Part shown: positions 14,001-26,300 of the stretch, piece after piece | How positions within the stretch are numbered: position 1 is the stretch's first letter | Layout: each line of letters opens with the position of its first letter | NCBI GenBank assembly: GCA_914767715.1 | Contig: OU612073.1 | Span: forward strand, 22,754,001-22,818,000 | Origin: Membranipora membranacea | Taxonomy: Eukaryota; Bryozoa; Gymnolaemata; Cheilostomatida; Membraniporidae | DNA length: 64,000 nt | Direction of reading: 5' to 3' | The notes under the pieces: model-generated | Told to the model about the DNA's origin: nothing | Seen by the model: only the letters and a program-made list of their open reading frames with translations | Database searches by the model: none | Program-made: the position numbers and the translations under genes

Positions 14001-17000
14001 GTTGGCACAAATTAAATTGATCCTAGATTGCTCTCTCTAGAGCTCAATATAAAATGTATCATAAGAGTTAACCAGTGATCTGACTCATTTATGAGGCTGA
14101 TATGACTTAACAGAAGTAACCGAATCCTTCTGTGGGATGATACATCACAGTACCATTGGTACTTTAACTATTTGGAGACAGATATTCTCTAGTAATTATC
14201 ACATCAACGTAACAACTATTATTATGAAACGATCTATGCACATGCACTTTACCATCACAAAAGCATTTCCAGGTACATGACGAATTCAATTAAAATCTAG
14301 CTCACTTTTCGATGTAGTTCGTTCTTAAATATCACTACCACTATGAATATGTTCATAGCGAGGGCTGTCACTGCCAGTGTGGTGTAAATAGCTGCCAACG
14401 TAATGGAGACTGCCGGCGTAAATTGTGTCTCGAATCCCGTATCAAATTCTGAAAACATTGTAATTTAAGACAGTGAAGTGACATTGTGAAGGTAATACAC
14501 ATGGTAGGCGGCAAATTTTACACAGGAAATTCTACCTGCAAACTAAGGATTTAAATCTTGTTCTTTGTACTTTTTGTTTGGGTCATGCTATATGGATGGG
14601 ATGCGTAACCCACACAAGCCTATCCAGTATAGTTGCTGTGATAGTAGTTTTCTGATACGAATATGAAATGGTTTTTGAGAAGAATTTTGAACTTGTCTAC
14701 AAACTTCATCAATTTTCCTTGTTTCCTTTGTTTGCCATCTCTGCATGCCTCATGCCTGTTTTTGAACTAAAAATCACTGAAATCATGTACCATGCAATAC
14801 AAAATCACTGTACCACTTGGAATCAAACCAACATCTGCGCTATTCCAAACACTATTTTGCTTGATCCCTTTCAGAATATGCATATCCTTTTACTATTTGG
14901 GTGTAGCTTTCAAGAGCAATCGTGGATTATTCAATAAGTTAAAACAAATGGAATTATTTTATAATAAACGTTTTTTTCCACCGGTTGGGAGATAATTCAC
15001 CGTAACTGCAATCAAAGGGTTCCTGTCATAAAAAAGAAAACTCAATAGCGTCTAACAAAATGATGAAGTTTATGCAAAGAAAGGAGGGCTTGCAGTCTTT
15101 TAATCCAAAATGGCGCCGAGACCCCCATAAGCTCAAAGTTTGGGTGGTTTAGTTGTAGAAATCTCAAGGTAAAACAAAGCTCCGACTTATAACCAATGAT
15201 GTAGCATCAGATAGTAACATATTATGAAAGTCCGATCATCTGAAAGGGTTCAAAGCCTGGTTTTCATTGTTTATTCATGAGTAAGGCTAGCCAGTTTCTA
15301 TATGTTTATTACACATTTAAGTGAGTGTTTGTGATTGCAAACCGCCGAAGAGTGGGCAGAAATCACTACATTATCCCTCATGCATCAAATGACTATTCAT
15401 CTACATAGAAAAGCTGGGAAGACTGTTCAAAAGCAAATGAATTACATTGATGTCTATAATTTACATTCCAAATCTCTCTGAGTAATCTCGAGATATTCCG
15501 CGATCCAGGCATACTTACTAATACAATTTTGACTCAGCCTAAACTGGAATTTCAGATTGATCTCAAATGCTAGCAATTACTTTTTCAGCAAACTGTAGAC
15601 ATCAATGATGAGCGTAATAGAATTGTTTACTTACGAGTTGTGTTTATAACACATACACCACAAGCTAGGACAAAGTTTGAAAAAACACTGATAATACTGG
15701 GTATGATATTGATGGCTTAATAGTTTATCAAAGTTAGGTATGGATGTTAAGGGCTGTTGCTACAGGTATATGTTTTGGAATACTGGTATTGACATGATTA
15801 CACTACCAAGTGCTAAATACCCACAACAAACGTCTTTTGATGAAATCGTGAGGCAAGTTTGTTGTTGACGAATGTCAAAGGGGTGAAGACAAATTATCAT
15901 TTTTGTTACCTGTGAGATTATCATTTTCACATCTGGAGACAGTGAAGTTGCTTGAGATGTCCCCGAGCATCTTCATGAGTTCTATATCCTCTTGTGTGAG
16001 GCAATCAGCTGGAATACCGGCAACACCTCCAACAGTCGCCGGCAGCAGTAATATAGGCGCGGTGGTAGCATTGAACTCCATTCTCTATAGCGTCTCAATC
16101 ACCTAAGCAGTGCTGACCCAGTCATACCTTTGGTGAGAGCGTGCGTAAGAAGAAGGTGAAATAGATTTAGTGCACTTAGGATGACAATTAATTTAAAATT
16201 GAGTAATCCTTGGGATCTAATTTTGCATCAGCACTGCCGCTAGAGGATGACAGGAATGTAGAGTCTAACCATTGCAATCTGTTAATGTATACTGAATACT
16301 AGTCTTCTTCTCTCAGAGAAATTATCACATATCATGCTAAGCAGTTGAAGATTAATTATTATAATTGTTTACAGGTAATAAAACAGCAATCAATGCTGGG
16401 AGTGGCAGGAATGGCACAGAAGCTAGCTGCCATTTTTGTCTACTGATTTTTACATGTGTATGATGACTTACGTTTGGAAATAAGAAGATATCTTGGCCAA
16501 ATAAGTTGGAAATAATGTGATCCATTACTGCTTAACTCATACTCAGAAATGAAACTCCAATCAATGCTGCTCAGCTTAAATACATGGCCGCATTGGGTAG
16601 GACTATCATTGGGTAGGACTATCGTAGCGGGGATCAATTTTCCCGTCTATCAACCGATAAAGATCTCTTATTTCTACAGTAATGCGGTAATGGGCGCTGA
16701 ATAAATGAAATGTAACAGGCATCTAAGATAAGAGATTAGATATGCTTAGCGGTACATAACAAAACATAATACTCAGAGTTTGTCAGCAACAACAACATTG
16801 GGACAATCGGCCATGATGAGAACCCGCATTTATTGTACCTTGAAAAAGTGCGCAAACTTGGCAATATTTTACATCAATGAGGAATGTTTCTTCAGTGGTT
16901 ATCTTTTAATATTAATAAATTTTCCATTATGGATCCAATCTCATTTTATCAAAAGATAGTCTAACCCATTTAATGGCGTTGCGCCTTGAGAAAAATATGG

Positions 17001-20000
17001 TCAAATCCACTAGGCTTTCACAACTAGACTGTTAGACTACCATTATTCTTTATGCTGTAATAAAAAGTCTAGTTCTCCAACTGAAATTTAGGCCAATCTT
17101 TCCCATGGATGGTAAGAACAAAGCAAAATACAAATACAGGGGCGTGGGTATGATACCCTGACTCACCAAACTCTCACAACACTGTCTAAGCACGTTACTA
17201 AAGTCATTTTTGCAGAGCTGTTTAAAAAGTACAAATAACAGCTTATTCAGACAGACTTTTTAGTATCCAATTTCTTTCGTGGTGCAAAAGCCAAATTAAA
17301 ACTGGTCTTCTAAGAAATAATCTGTTGCCTAAGCCTACTGCTGTAGACTTACCTCAATTGAAATATCTGTGATTACAGTCTGTATTTAAATACGTCAGAG
17401 TTTAAAATTCATAGCAAAATGGTAACAAACAAGTTGATATTTTTAATTGAACCATTATAGTTCACCTTATTTCCTATTCAGGCGAAGTATTGAGTTTCTG
17501 TTTTGTCCCAGTTGCGGCCACTAATAATTTTTTAACAGTTTATGGTGCCTTTTTTAGTAGATTTTTAATTTCCTGCCCTCAATACCATGGATCATCGACA
17601 AAGAAGTAGGCTGTAGGGTTAATTGTTTTGTAACCATTCTCCAGAAAACTGTCTTGAATTTGTTGCGATAATACAGATTTTCCCTTAAAATTCTATTTAT
17701 GAATATTTGGATGTTGGTTCGGATTGAAGAGTTGGTTTTATGCATTATTTGGTTAATAAATTTTACACATCAATAGAAATAGGATAATTTAGTTTGAGTG
17801 CACAAATGTTGGGGGTGGGGGTGGTGAGGGGTTGTGGGTGATTAGTTTTGTATCAGATTTTTTTCAAACGTTACAAATTCTGTAGTGTTATTGAGTCGCT
17901 GGCGCTCAGGATATCATTCTCTTACTGGCCTATTTTTGGAACCCTAAAAACTCCTGGCATTTCAAGTATCTATTTTATAGCTTGTCATTACTGAGTACAT
18001 GATCACATTAGTTCATTGTTTAGGCAGCATGGCGGGCACGTCAGTATTGGAGAAGGCCCAATTGATCTGTGAGGCAAAAAGCAGCAAATAACCACCTTCG
18101 TAAAATCCCTTTAATTAGGCATGGTTTGAATAGGTTAACCGTGTGTGGCTACAATCCTTAAGACTCTTGATTAAGTGCTAATGTGGAATTTATATTCGGG
18201 TAATTGCTGCTAAATGTTTTGCACTTTCGTGATGGTTAATAATGTGAATGTCCAATTCCAGGGTCCAGTAGAACCTATATGACATTAGCTTGGTACTAAG
18301 GCATAGATAATATATAAAATACCTGGGAAGAGTCGTCAAAGCTAGGTGTTATCTCCAAGGTTAAAACTTTAGGGGAAAAAACAAGTATGACTGAAGTCAT
18401 TTATATCTGTCATTGACAACAAGGACCGTGGAAGATTGGCATTTAATTCCGAAGAAAAATTGCTTAAAAAACACACAAATTATCATATTATGTAATTCGT
18501 CTAAAGATGTGAAAATTAGTGCCCTCACCAATGGTTAGAATCTTGAGTTTCACAACAGTCATAAGTTTGAATCATAACAAACAAAATATCCCATTTGAAC
18601 CTTTTACCACATAATTAAATACCATCCGAACAGAGCAGATTGAAGTCAACATCTCTATGAGAGCTGAAATCTATGTAAGTGTCGCTCGTTTGTGATTTTG
18701 ATATGAAATAACCATATAAGTCAGAAAATGTCAAATACAAACAGCGGCTTATGAATGGTGATTTTTCAATTATAATTCTCAGTAATTCACTATACTCAGG
18801 TCATTGACAAATGTCAGCTCATAATCAAGCAATGGAGTAATGATGGTCAATGTCAGTTAGCACTGATAGATGACAACAGGTCTATTTAATATTCAATATT
18901 TCAATTAAAACCAGGCATTGTCTTACACTGGTCTATGAGCAAAATACATAATCGGAGACAGATGAACAACATTGATTTCTCTACGTGACACTGAGTATAA
19001 TTTACTTGGCCATTGTCAGCTGCTGCTCAATAAACATTTTTGTGATATCGTGAAAAAACTCTAGGTCTGTAACACTACTAGGGCCCATGTCTTGTAAAAA
19101 CTAATTATAATCCGCCGACTTTCTCTGTATCTATTTCCAGGTGGTATTAGCGAGCGTTCCGGACCTTCAGTCTGGATTCTCCCGGGAGTTATTCACTCGG
19201 TGGTGTGAAGACAAGAAAAATACAATAATCCTAACTAACAGAACGACTAAAGGGACACTGGCCCGTCAGCTTATAGAGAATAACAAGATCAGCACTCTAG
19301 AGATGGAGGTAGGTCTGACCGCAGAGTGAGCCAGGAGAACTAATCACAGCATTAGCATTAGCATTAGCATAGGCGCTCAACAATCATCTGACTTCAGGGG
19401 AGAATCTGATGATAAGCCTTTCTATAATTCCCTCACGATTGTAAACACAATTGGATGACATTAAGGGATGTAACTGAGAGATAGTTCCTGATCCCTGAGA
19501 ATCGCAGGCTAAAGTTGCATTGTGGGCACACAGCTTACAAACCATATTAGTTTTGGTAGCTGATACAATTTTGTACAGCTTTTTTTTATTAAAGATTTGT
19601 CCCCGCGGTAAAATTTAAGGGAATTTATACTAACAATACTTGTTTTCAAAGCATCCATATTATAGCAGAGGTATATTTACAGAGTAAAATGTAAAATTGA
19701 ATGAAGTCTGTAAAATCCAACAAAAACAATGTTTTAGTTGTGTCAGAGCATATATTATGCTTTTTAAAACATAATGTAAGCTTTTCTATAGTTTCACCCT
19801 TGAGTAAAAAAATTTATATAATTCTCAGTATTTGATGAAGTTTGAAGTTTGTTTATTGCCTAAATTCTAATATCCATCCTGTGATAGGTTGATAGCATGG
19901 AATGTACGGCACATACCTGGAAAAATAAAAATAATGTTTCTGTATTTGTAGATAAAAAGTCAAGTAAAACTGGAAGGGGAGGAGTTAGAGGTCCACAGAC

Positions 20001-23000
20001 AGAAAGTGGAGGAGGAGAAAAAAGAACAAGAAAGACTTGAGGAGGAACGGCAAGATCAAGAGTGAGCTCAACAAGTGTGCATTTCTGTCTTTTCATTCAA
20101 TAATAACCAATAAAGGATAATATTCTAACAAGAGTGGTATAATGTTTACTGTAGAGAACTTGGGGAGAGGATTGAAATGTCAAGAGCTTTGTTTTCTTTT
20201 TATAAGATTCCCGCTGCTCCCACTGAGTACTCCATAACTACAAAACCTGTTCAGTTCCTAATGAAAAAAGTTCAATTTTGCAACTGAGTGGCAAACACCT
20301 TCACTTGATTTTACGGAAAGTCTGTAGGAATTCTCGCTATTAAGAGATCTGGTAGTTTTTATGTTGGAGATAATGACTTCTGCACTTTCTTATGTCACAG
20401 AGAGTCAGATTCAGATATGTCTGATGAAGAGCCCGAGGCCCATATACCAGGAGAGAAGCAGGCCCAACATGATCTGCTTCTTACAAGTACTCAGGCTAAG
20501 TCAAGGTCGGGATTCTTCAAACAAGCAAAGAAGATGTTCCCCATGTTCCCATATGTGGAGGAGGTTCTTACATGGGATGATTACGGAGAAATAATCAAGT
20601 ATGTGTACAGTGATGGGATGGTTTGATTCTTACTTGTCATATACACAGCAACCTCTTTTACAAGCTGAAACGTCGAATGTGATGTCCAGCCTGGCCAAGA
20701 GTTTATTTTGAAGTACCCATTTTCATTTCCGGACAGACAGAAGTCGCAGAAGCCATATCCTACAGGTCAAGAAAGTTCATTGCAATTTTACATAGCTAGT
20801 TGAAACTATTATCAGATTTCTCCAATGCAATGATATCGGGAAGAAAAAAAGTTTATAGTGTGAATCTCATCAGATCAGCAGCAGTTTCTAAAAATTGAAT
20901 GATGAAGAAAATTCAATTAGTCGGAATAATTTTATTGTCAGGGAACTTTTCCAGTCCCGACATTGAGTTCAAGGCCATGGGGTGTCTCAATCAGAGAGAA
21001 AGTTGAAAATCCATTGGATATCGCTGGCGAAATAAAATGAATCTTTTTGTGTTTGCTAGCCCTGAGGATTTTAACTTCTCCGAGGTGAAGCTGGTTGATA
21101 TCCCTGCATACGGAGTAGGAGGACAGAGGGACGGTATGACTGCTCCCCCTGGTGGTGAGACTGCTGAGAGATTAGCTGATGAGTCGATGGATACAACAGA
21201 GAGGGAGGATCAGAAGGAGAAGGAGGATGATGGAGAAGAGGTAAAGGCTGAGACCATTACTTACACTTACACTGTGTGATTAGCTATCATTTTCTCCTTA
21301 ATCACGTTTATGATTACGAACACTCTTGTTTACATGATAGATCAATCTCTAGGCACCCAACCTACTTTTCGTGTTCATATAACAATAATGATCGAAAATG
21401 TAATACTGAATTATATTGTACGACTAATGGTGATAATTAAAGATACTGTTGACTTGTCTTGTTCGTTATGTTGTTCGTCAATATCATAAAAAGCAAGCAA
21501 AAATGCCATTTCTAAATATGTGTCAGTTTGTAGCATGGGATAATCTTTTTAACTTCATCAAACCTTACATACAAAGTATAATTTGCTATCCAATTGGTGA
21601 TTTCTTATTTTAGACACCGACAAAATATATTATGGAGAAGAAAACACTTAATATTGCTGCCAAAATATTGTACATAGACTTTGAGGGCAGATCGGATAGT
21701 AAAAGTATTAAAGAATTGTTGGAGAAGATTAAACCCAGACAACTGGTAACTGTTCCACAACAAACATATGTGTGGATGTTTAGCGGTATTTGTGAATAAA
21801 AAATGCAGTCAACCGATTTTGTTTCACACTATGAATTATCCTCTCCTTGCCAAACTATGCAAATGAAAAGACAACTTTAAGTTTGTCAGTCTTATTTTTC
21901 AAAAATAGATGTTTTTGCAATGAACTCCCTAGGAGAGGGAGTTTATTGGTTGATGATACACCTCAAATATGAAGTCTGCACACCACTGCACACAGAGCAT
22001 CATAAATATCATAATATAATATGGCTCACACAGTTTCGTCTCATAATTGTTTATCGATAACAGATATTAGTACATGGCAGTATGGACTCTACATTAGCCT
22101 TAGCTAAACATTGTCAGGAGAATTCTGTATGTCTGGGTGAAGTATTCAGTCCTTCAGTAGGGGAGACAATAGATGCCACCACAGAGAGACACATATTCCA
22201 GGTAAGTACATATATCTTCAGACAGTAATCAGGCTCCAGGTCTGTATTCACAAGTTGGTCCCAGATGTTACTCCCTAGTATTTAATTTATGCATAACTCT
22301 AGTATTGTGTCCAGATTGTCTGAAATATGATTTCATGTAAAACGATCGTCATATTGTAAACCTTGGTCATATTAAAACACGATATGAAAGTTAGTCCTTA
22401 AATAAGTCTGCTATACCCACAATAACCACAATACCTGCAATTTACTTCCCCTCAGTCTCAACTTTGACTATAGTTTACGAAAAATTCTTTTAATCTGATT
22501 CATCTAGGTGAAGCTAATGGACTCGTTAGTCAGTCAGCTAAAATTCTCAAAGACAGCGACAGCAGAATTAGCCTGGGTAGATGCTCAGGTAAGAATCACT
22601 ACTATTCACCATACAGGCTTTTGCTTTGTACCTGTGGAGCAAATCACAAGATAAGCTGCTCTTTATTCAAATCAGTTTTTTATTTTCCTTGCTGCGCTAT
22701 CTCACTTGTCGTTTTCATAAAACTTTTGTCAAAAAAAAGTTAACAGAACATTATTTGTGAAAGACAGTGTGAGATAAGCGAGATTGTAGCAATAAATATT
22801 ATAGGTTCTATTCCCTGACAGAGGTCTGCAGATGTGAGCGACAGGTTTCAGTTGTGTCATAGTCAGTTGTAGACTGCTCTTCTCCAGTGTCATCGAAATA
22901 TGGTTTCAGGTCATCTATGCTGTTTAGTTTCCCGTTGGAAGAGGGAAATCTTATAATACCAACTGTTAACTTTCCTTAATTTTAACAATATTAAATATTA

Positions 23001-24150
23001 TGTTTGAAGGTTAAAATACCTGAGTTAGATGTATCAGAACATGAGTTAATGGATGACGATACCGCTGTGGAGAAAACTGCTGAAGAAAGGAGGGAGGAGA
23101 AACTGGAAAAGAAAGAAGGTAAGACGTGCTTGAAGGTTACACATTTGATATTTCATTCATTGGAAATAGAATATATTATTGATATAAATAACAGGTTGAT
23201 GGGGACCTTTTGATAAATAAAGTATGTTATGTTCACTTGGATATTGCTATGATAAACTAAAAAAACATCCATTTTTCAGAAATTTTATGAAAGATTATGT
23301 ATGAAAGCGTAAGACAACACATTGTAGTAATACCTCTAATGAAGTTGAATTAAAATGGCAATAAATATGTGCTCCTGTATACTGTGCAGAGTTTAAATTA
23401 ATGATGGCGCAAAGTCACTGTATGCTAATAACATCTTTTAATCTTGTAGCCCGAAGAGCAGCTGCCCTTGCGGCTGGTCAGGTACAGTCCCTTAACAGAC
23501 TGCCTACTAGTAAGATCCCTCCACACAAGGCTATATTCTTCAATGAGCCAAAGCTTTCAGATCTGAAGCAGGTCTTCCAGAGAGCCGGATTCCAGGCCGA
23601 GTTTAACAAAGGAAATCTAATCATTAATGATCTAGTAGCTGTGAAGAGGGTGAGTGTATTCTATCTATGTACTCACAGCAGTAAATATAAGCTAGGGTAA
23701 AGATTACCTATAGATCGTAAGGATATTTTTCATTGCATGTAATTGCTGCCTTGTGCACAAATGAACATGCTGCGAGTTTCAGTCTAAGCTGGTGCCTGGC
23801 TCAGTGCTAGTTTGTAATTATCCCATAGAGTTATTATATACTCTATGATTTATCAGCCGTAGTTTGGTCAGGGACATTTGTCTCACTTATCTGTGTAAGG
23901 TAACCCCATTGTCAACCCATACTATTAACACCCACAAGCTAATGGAGAAGGCTAGAATTTCTTTGTAAGTCTGACCTTAATCTGTACCAGCACTTCTTAG
24001 GCGAAGGATATGACATGCCTGTATTGGTAAATGATATTCTTTATTATCTCTTTGTAGACTGTCAGCGGAATGATACAACTAGAAGGCTGTATATGCGAGG
24101 ATTATTACGCTGTCAGGCAGCTGTTATACGGCCAATACGCCATTGTGTGA
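2050..24150 (+). CDS. CPSF2: Cleavage and polyadenylation specificity factor subunit 2 (CPSF100)
   Basis: CPSF2 is the catalytically inactive metallo-beta-lactamase/beta-CASP partner of the CPSF73 endonuclease in nuclear pre-mRNA 3'-end processing. I read 19 exons: 2050-2121, 2382-2458, 3049-3208, 3468-3573, 3934-4099, 4678-4793, 5195-5283, 6041-6139, 6650-6772, 19141-19308, 19952-20061, 20401-20598, 21060-21240, 21614-21745, 22064-22201, 22508-22588, 23010-23118, 23450-23649, 24058-24150. All junctions are GT-AG and phase is continuous, giving 805 residues (human about 780). The N-terminus [12 protein letters not shown], the segment [10 protein letters not shown], the beta-CASP motif [10 protein letters not shown] and the C-terminus GQYAIV match the family along its length. 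The nuclease zinc motif is degenerate ([10 protein letters not shown]), as expected for CPSF100. A K/E-rich coiled linker lies in exons 10-12 and an acidic linker in exon 13. The ATG has A at -3. A possible AATAAA lies at 24465. Intron 9 (6773-19140) hosts an antisense GPCR gene. Confidence 0.96.
6573..6627 (+). repeat. Short tandem repeat next to a CPSF2 splice acceptor
   Basis: About three copies of an 18-base unit built from ACTTCAGACTTAGACTTAA lie in CPSF2 intron 8 and end about 22 bases before the exon 9 acceptor. Several internal CAG/TTAG triplets could serve as decoy acceptors, but phase continuity supports the downstream site at 6650. Confidence 0.7.
7417..7504. repeat. 88-base near-perfect hairpin in CPSF2 intron 9
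   Basis: Two 32-base arms (7417-7448 and 7473-7504) are reverse complements with a few central mismatches. The inner 17 bases, GCTGAAGTCATCAGCTA on the left, pair almost fully. The loop is 24 bases. The size and shape resemble an animal pre-miRNA, but a palindromic MITE remnant would look the same. It lies upstream of the nested GPCR's 3' end on the plus strand. Confidence 0.75.
9265..16081 (-). CDS. Rhodopsin-class (class A) neuropeptide-type GPCR, nested in CPSF2 intron
   Basis: Nine minus-strand exons: 16081-15910, 14448-14306, 13640-13398, 12779-12669, 12442-12297, 12086-11864, 11475-11317, 10269-10171, 9849-9265. Phase is continuous and the product is 626 residues. The N-terminus is short and extracellular with N-glycosylation sequons (NAT, NFT, NLT). 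TM1 is in exon 2, TM2-TM3 in exon 3, TM4 in exon 4, TM5 in exon 5, TM6 in exon 6 and TM7 in exon 7. Class A hallmarks are the TM3 and ECL2 cysteines (RALCHIAYP and RALCIEVWP), CWSP in TM6 and NPIFY in TM7. The DRY box reads DRC. ECL2/TM5 with EVWPDP and the TM6 segment [10 protein letters not shown] suggest a peptide receptor of the NPY/tachykinin/galanin-like group; the ligand cannot be named. The C-tail is long (exons 8-9), Ser/Thr-rich and basic in part ([11 protein letters not shown]). Multi-exon structure rules out a processed copy. 5' UTR exons may exist upstream. Confidence 0.9.
16583..16622 (+). repeat. Short direct duplication
   Basis: A unit of about 16 bases (TTGGGTAGGACTATCA) is repeated back to back near 16594-16624, upstream of the GPCR's first coding exon. 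It is a replication-slippage type of duplication. Confidence 0.55.
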
Positions 24151-26300
24151 TTCACTGCTGATTCAACAACATTGTATAATGTTCATGTATATATCTATGT
24201 TCATCTTTTTTTTCATGTACATACATATTATATAATTGGTGTAGTGAGCGAATTGTTATGTCATATTGCTGCACTTTCACCGCAGCGTCGTTGTACACCA
24301 ATTCTGAGAGTGTGGGTTGTCACTGTAACATTAAGTATTTTGACCTTCGTGGTTTCCATGTTCTTGTCAAAATGGTTAAGTTATCAATTTAATTCTATCA
24401 AAATCTCTCTTTCTTTTTTAAATAATTTTAATTTGTCGAATGATGGAATTCACGCAAATGAAGCAATAAAGGTACATACGTCATACATGCATCATTTCAT
24501 AAATAGAAGTTGTCTTAACCTGTATAACGAACAGGTAACTCCGATATCAGCCTATAAAACCATAACGTTTATACCCAGAAGATAAGTTGAATTTCTAACC
24601 TTGAAATAACCAAAGTTGATCGTGAGCCATTATTTATGAATATTTAATGTCTTTCAGCGACAAAGCAAGTTCAGGAGAATCTTGGAACTGTTTATTGTAG
24701 AAAATATAAAGTCACAGTCAGTTGGCGAAAAAAAATACAATCATAATTTGGTCTCTAATGGTTGTGTTATCAAGGAAAATATTAACAGTCATCCAAGAAA
24801 CATTGAATTGGAGCAAAAATTCAAAACTACCAGTATTACTTTCAACTTGGTATTTGTCTTTCAAAACACGATACATACACGGGTGGCAGCTATCATCAGC
24901 CTGAATTATAGATGAGCTTTGAATGTAGCGGGACGGACAGAAACATTTATGATTTGTATGAAAAATAAACATTTTTTTTAGAATCAACAAAATAAATTTG
25001 AGATATAATCAGATTAGATTTGGAGGTAGCTAATATAAGGACGGAAAAGAAAAAAAAACAGCGTTATATCTGCATGACAAAGACAAGAATCATAGTGCAC
25101 ATCTATATGGGATTTTACAATATGCTGTAAGGAAACAGACACAACTCCCTCTGATCTTTGAATCCAAACTCAAAATGGCTGCCTTCCTGAATATTAGTTC
25201 ATACAGAGCGGATTGATATTTTTCAATCATCTTTCAATAGAGTAACGAGACCAAAAAGTTAACGACAAACCATATAAGAACCAAACTGATCCATCACCTT
25301 AGAGAGTCAGATGACGGAGAGAGGTATATTATTATGTAACTGATTACCATAAATTATTTATATATTTGAAGGCAAGGAGACGTGCATCAGTCGGTAGAAA
25401 GAGGTCAAGGCCAACTCCACATAATTATCATCATCCCAATCACCAACGTCATAGCATGGTCTCTACTCAGCGACTCGACAAGTAAATTATACAAGAGCAA
25501 GCAACTCTTCACACCCTGATAAAAATACAAGTGTCGATAACTCTGAAGGTGAACAGAGATATGAGCCAGGGGTCAAGGTGAAGCTTCGTTCTTACACTAC
25601 TATCGTTAAGGTTTATAATGTTTGTTTCAAGCTATGCATGTAGTGATAAATAGATAATTGTGATTTGACAATATATGGTCCCATCTAACCTATGATTGAA
25701 GCCTTCTAATGGAGGCGCCTGTTGGTGATATATGCACACAGTTTTATGTTAATTCAGAGTATCACACAATCCTGAGCGCCCGACCGACATGACGTAATAC
25801 CCTGCTAAGTGTAAGATCCTGCTTAGTGTATCCATGAATTTCATGTTGTGCTAGATCCGATGTTCATAAAACACCACATGAACACTGAGGAGGATTGAGG
25901 ATCGAACCAAATAAACTCGGGAACTGAGAGAGTACATATAGAAATCTAACAACCTGATATGCTACTGTTATGATTGAGGAAATAGGAAAATATAACTGTG
26001 ATATGTTTGCTAATAGATATTGCAACAAAGAGGAAAGAGTGGGTTGAGAAAACGTTAGAAATATCAGAACCCTAGATGAACCATCAATAGATAGAGTGCA
26101 CCGTCTGCTCAAATTGCGTTACAGCAGTGAGCAAGTTCCCATGAGGGATTCTGGTCGTCTAATCAACCTTGTGCAGTGAGACTAACTTTCCAATGTATTA
26201 GAAGTGAGGCAGGGCTCGGATAGCTGCAGGGCTCGGATAGCTGCTATTTGTAGTGATTGCTGGGGGGAAAAATATATGAACAATTGGAATAGAGAAAGGG
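24151..26300. other. Convergent intergenic region between CPSF2 and FoxJ2/3
   Basis: About 2.1 kb separates the CPSF2 stop codon from the FoxJ2/3 stop codon on the opposite strand, so the space should hold both 3' UTRs. Possible AATAAA signals on the plus strand are at 24465 and about 24963. The one coding-like patch is the orphan segment at 25373-25483, listed separately. An 18-base duplication (GCAGGGCTCGGATAGCT) lies at about 26209-26243. Confidence 0.5.
25373..25483 (+). other. Orphan exon-like segment of unknown gene
   Basis: After a possible acceptor (ATATTTGAAG) at about 25372, an open stretch of 36 codons ends in TAA. It reads as a basic, His-rich C-terminus containing ARRRASVGRKRSRP and a terminal QRLDK. 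Codon choice and residue mix look more like coding DNA than the flanks. Its phase would accept the CPSF2 exon 18 donor, so an alternative CPSF2 last exon is possible. A terminal exon of an undetected small gene, or chance, is equally possible. Confidence 0.25.

Noticed and set aside
24172-24585. 137-codon plus-strand open frame after the CPSF2 stop
   Set aside because: It lies in the CPSF2 3' UTR, is AT-rich and hydrophobic by composition, and shows no domain or splice support.
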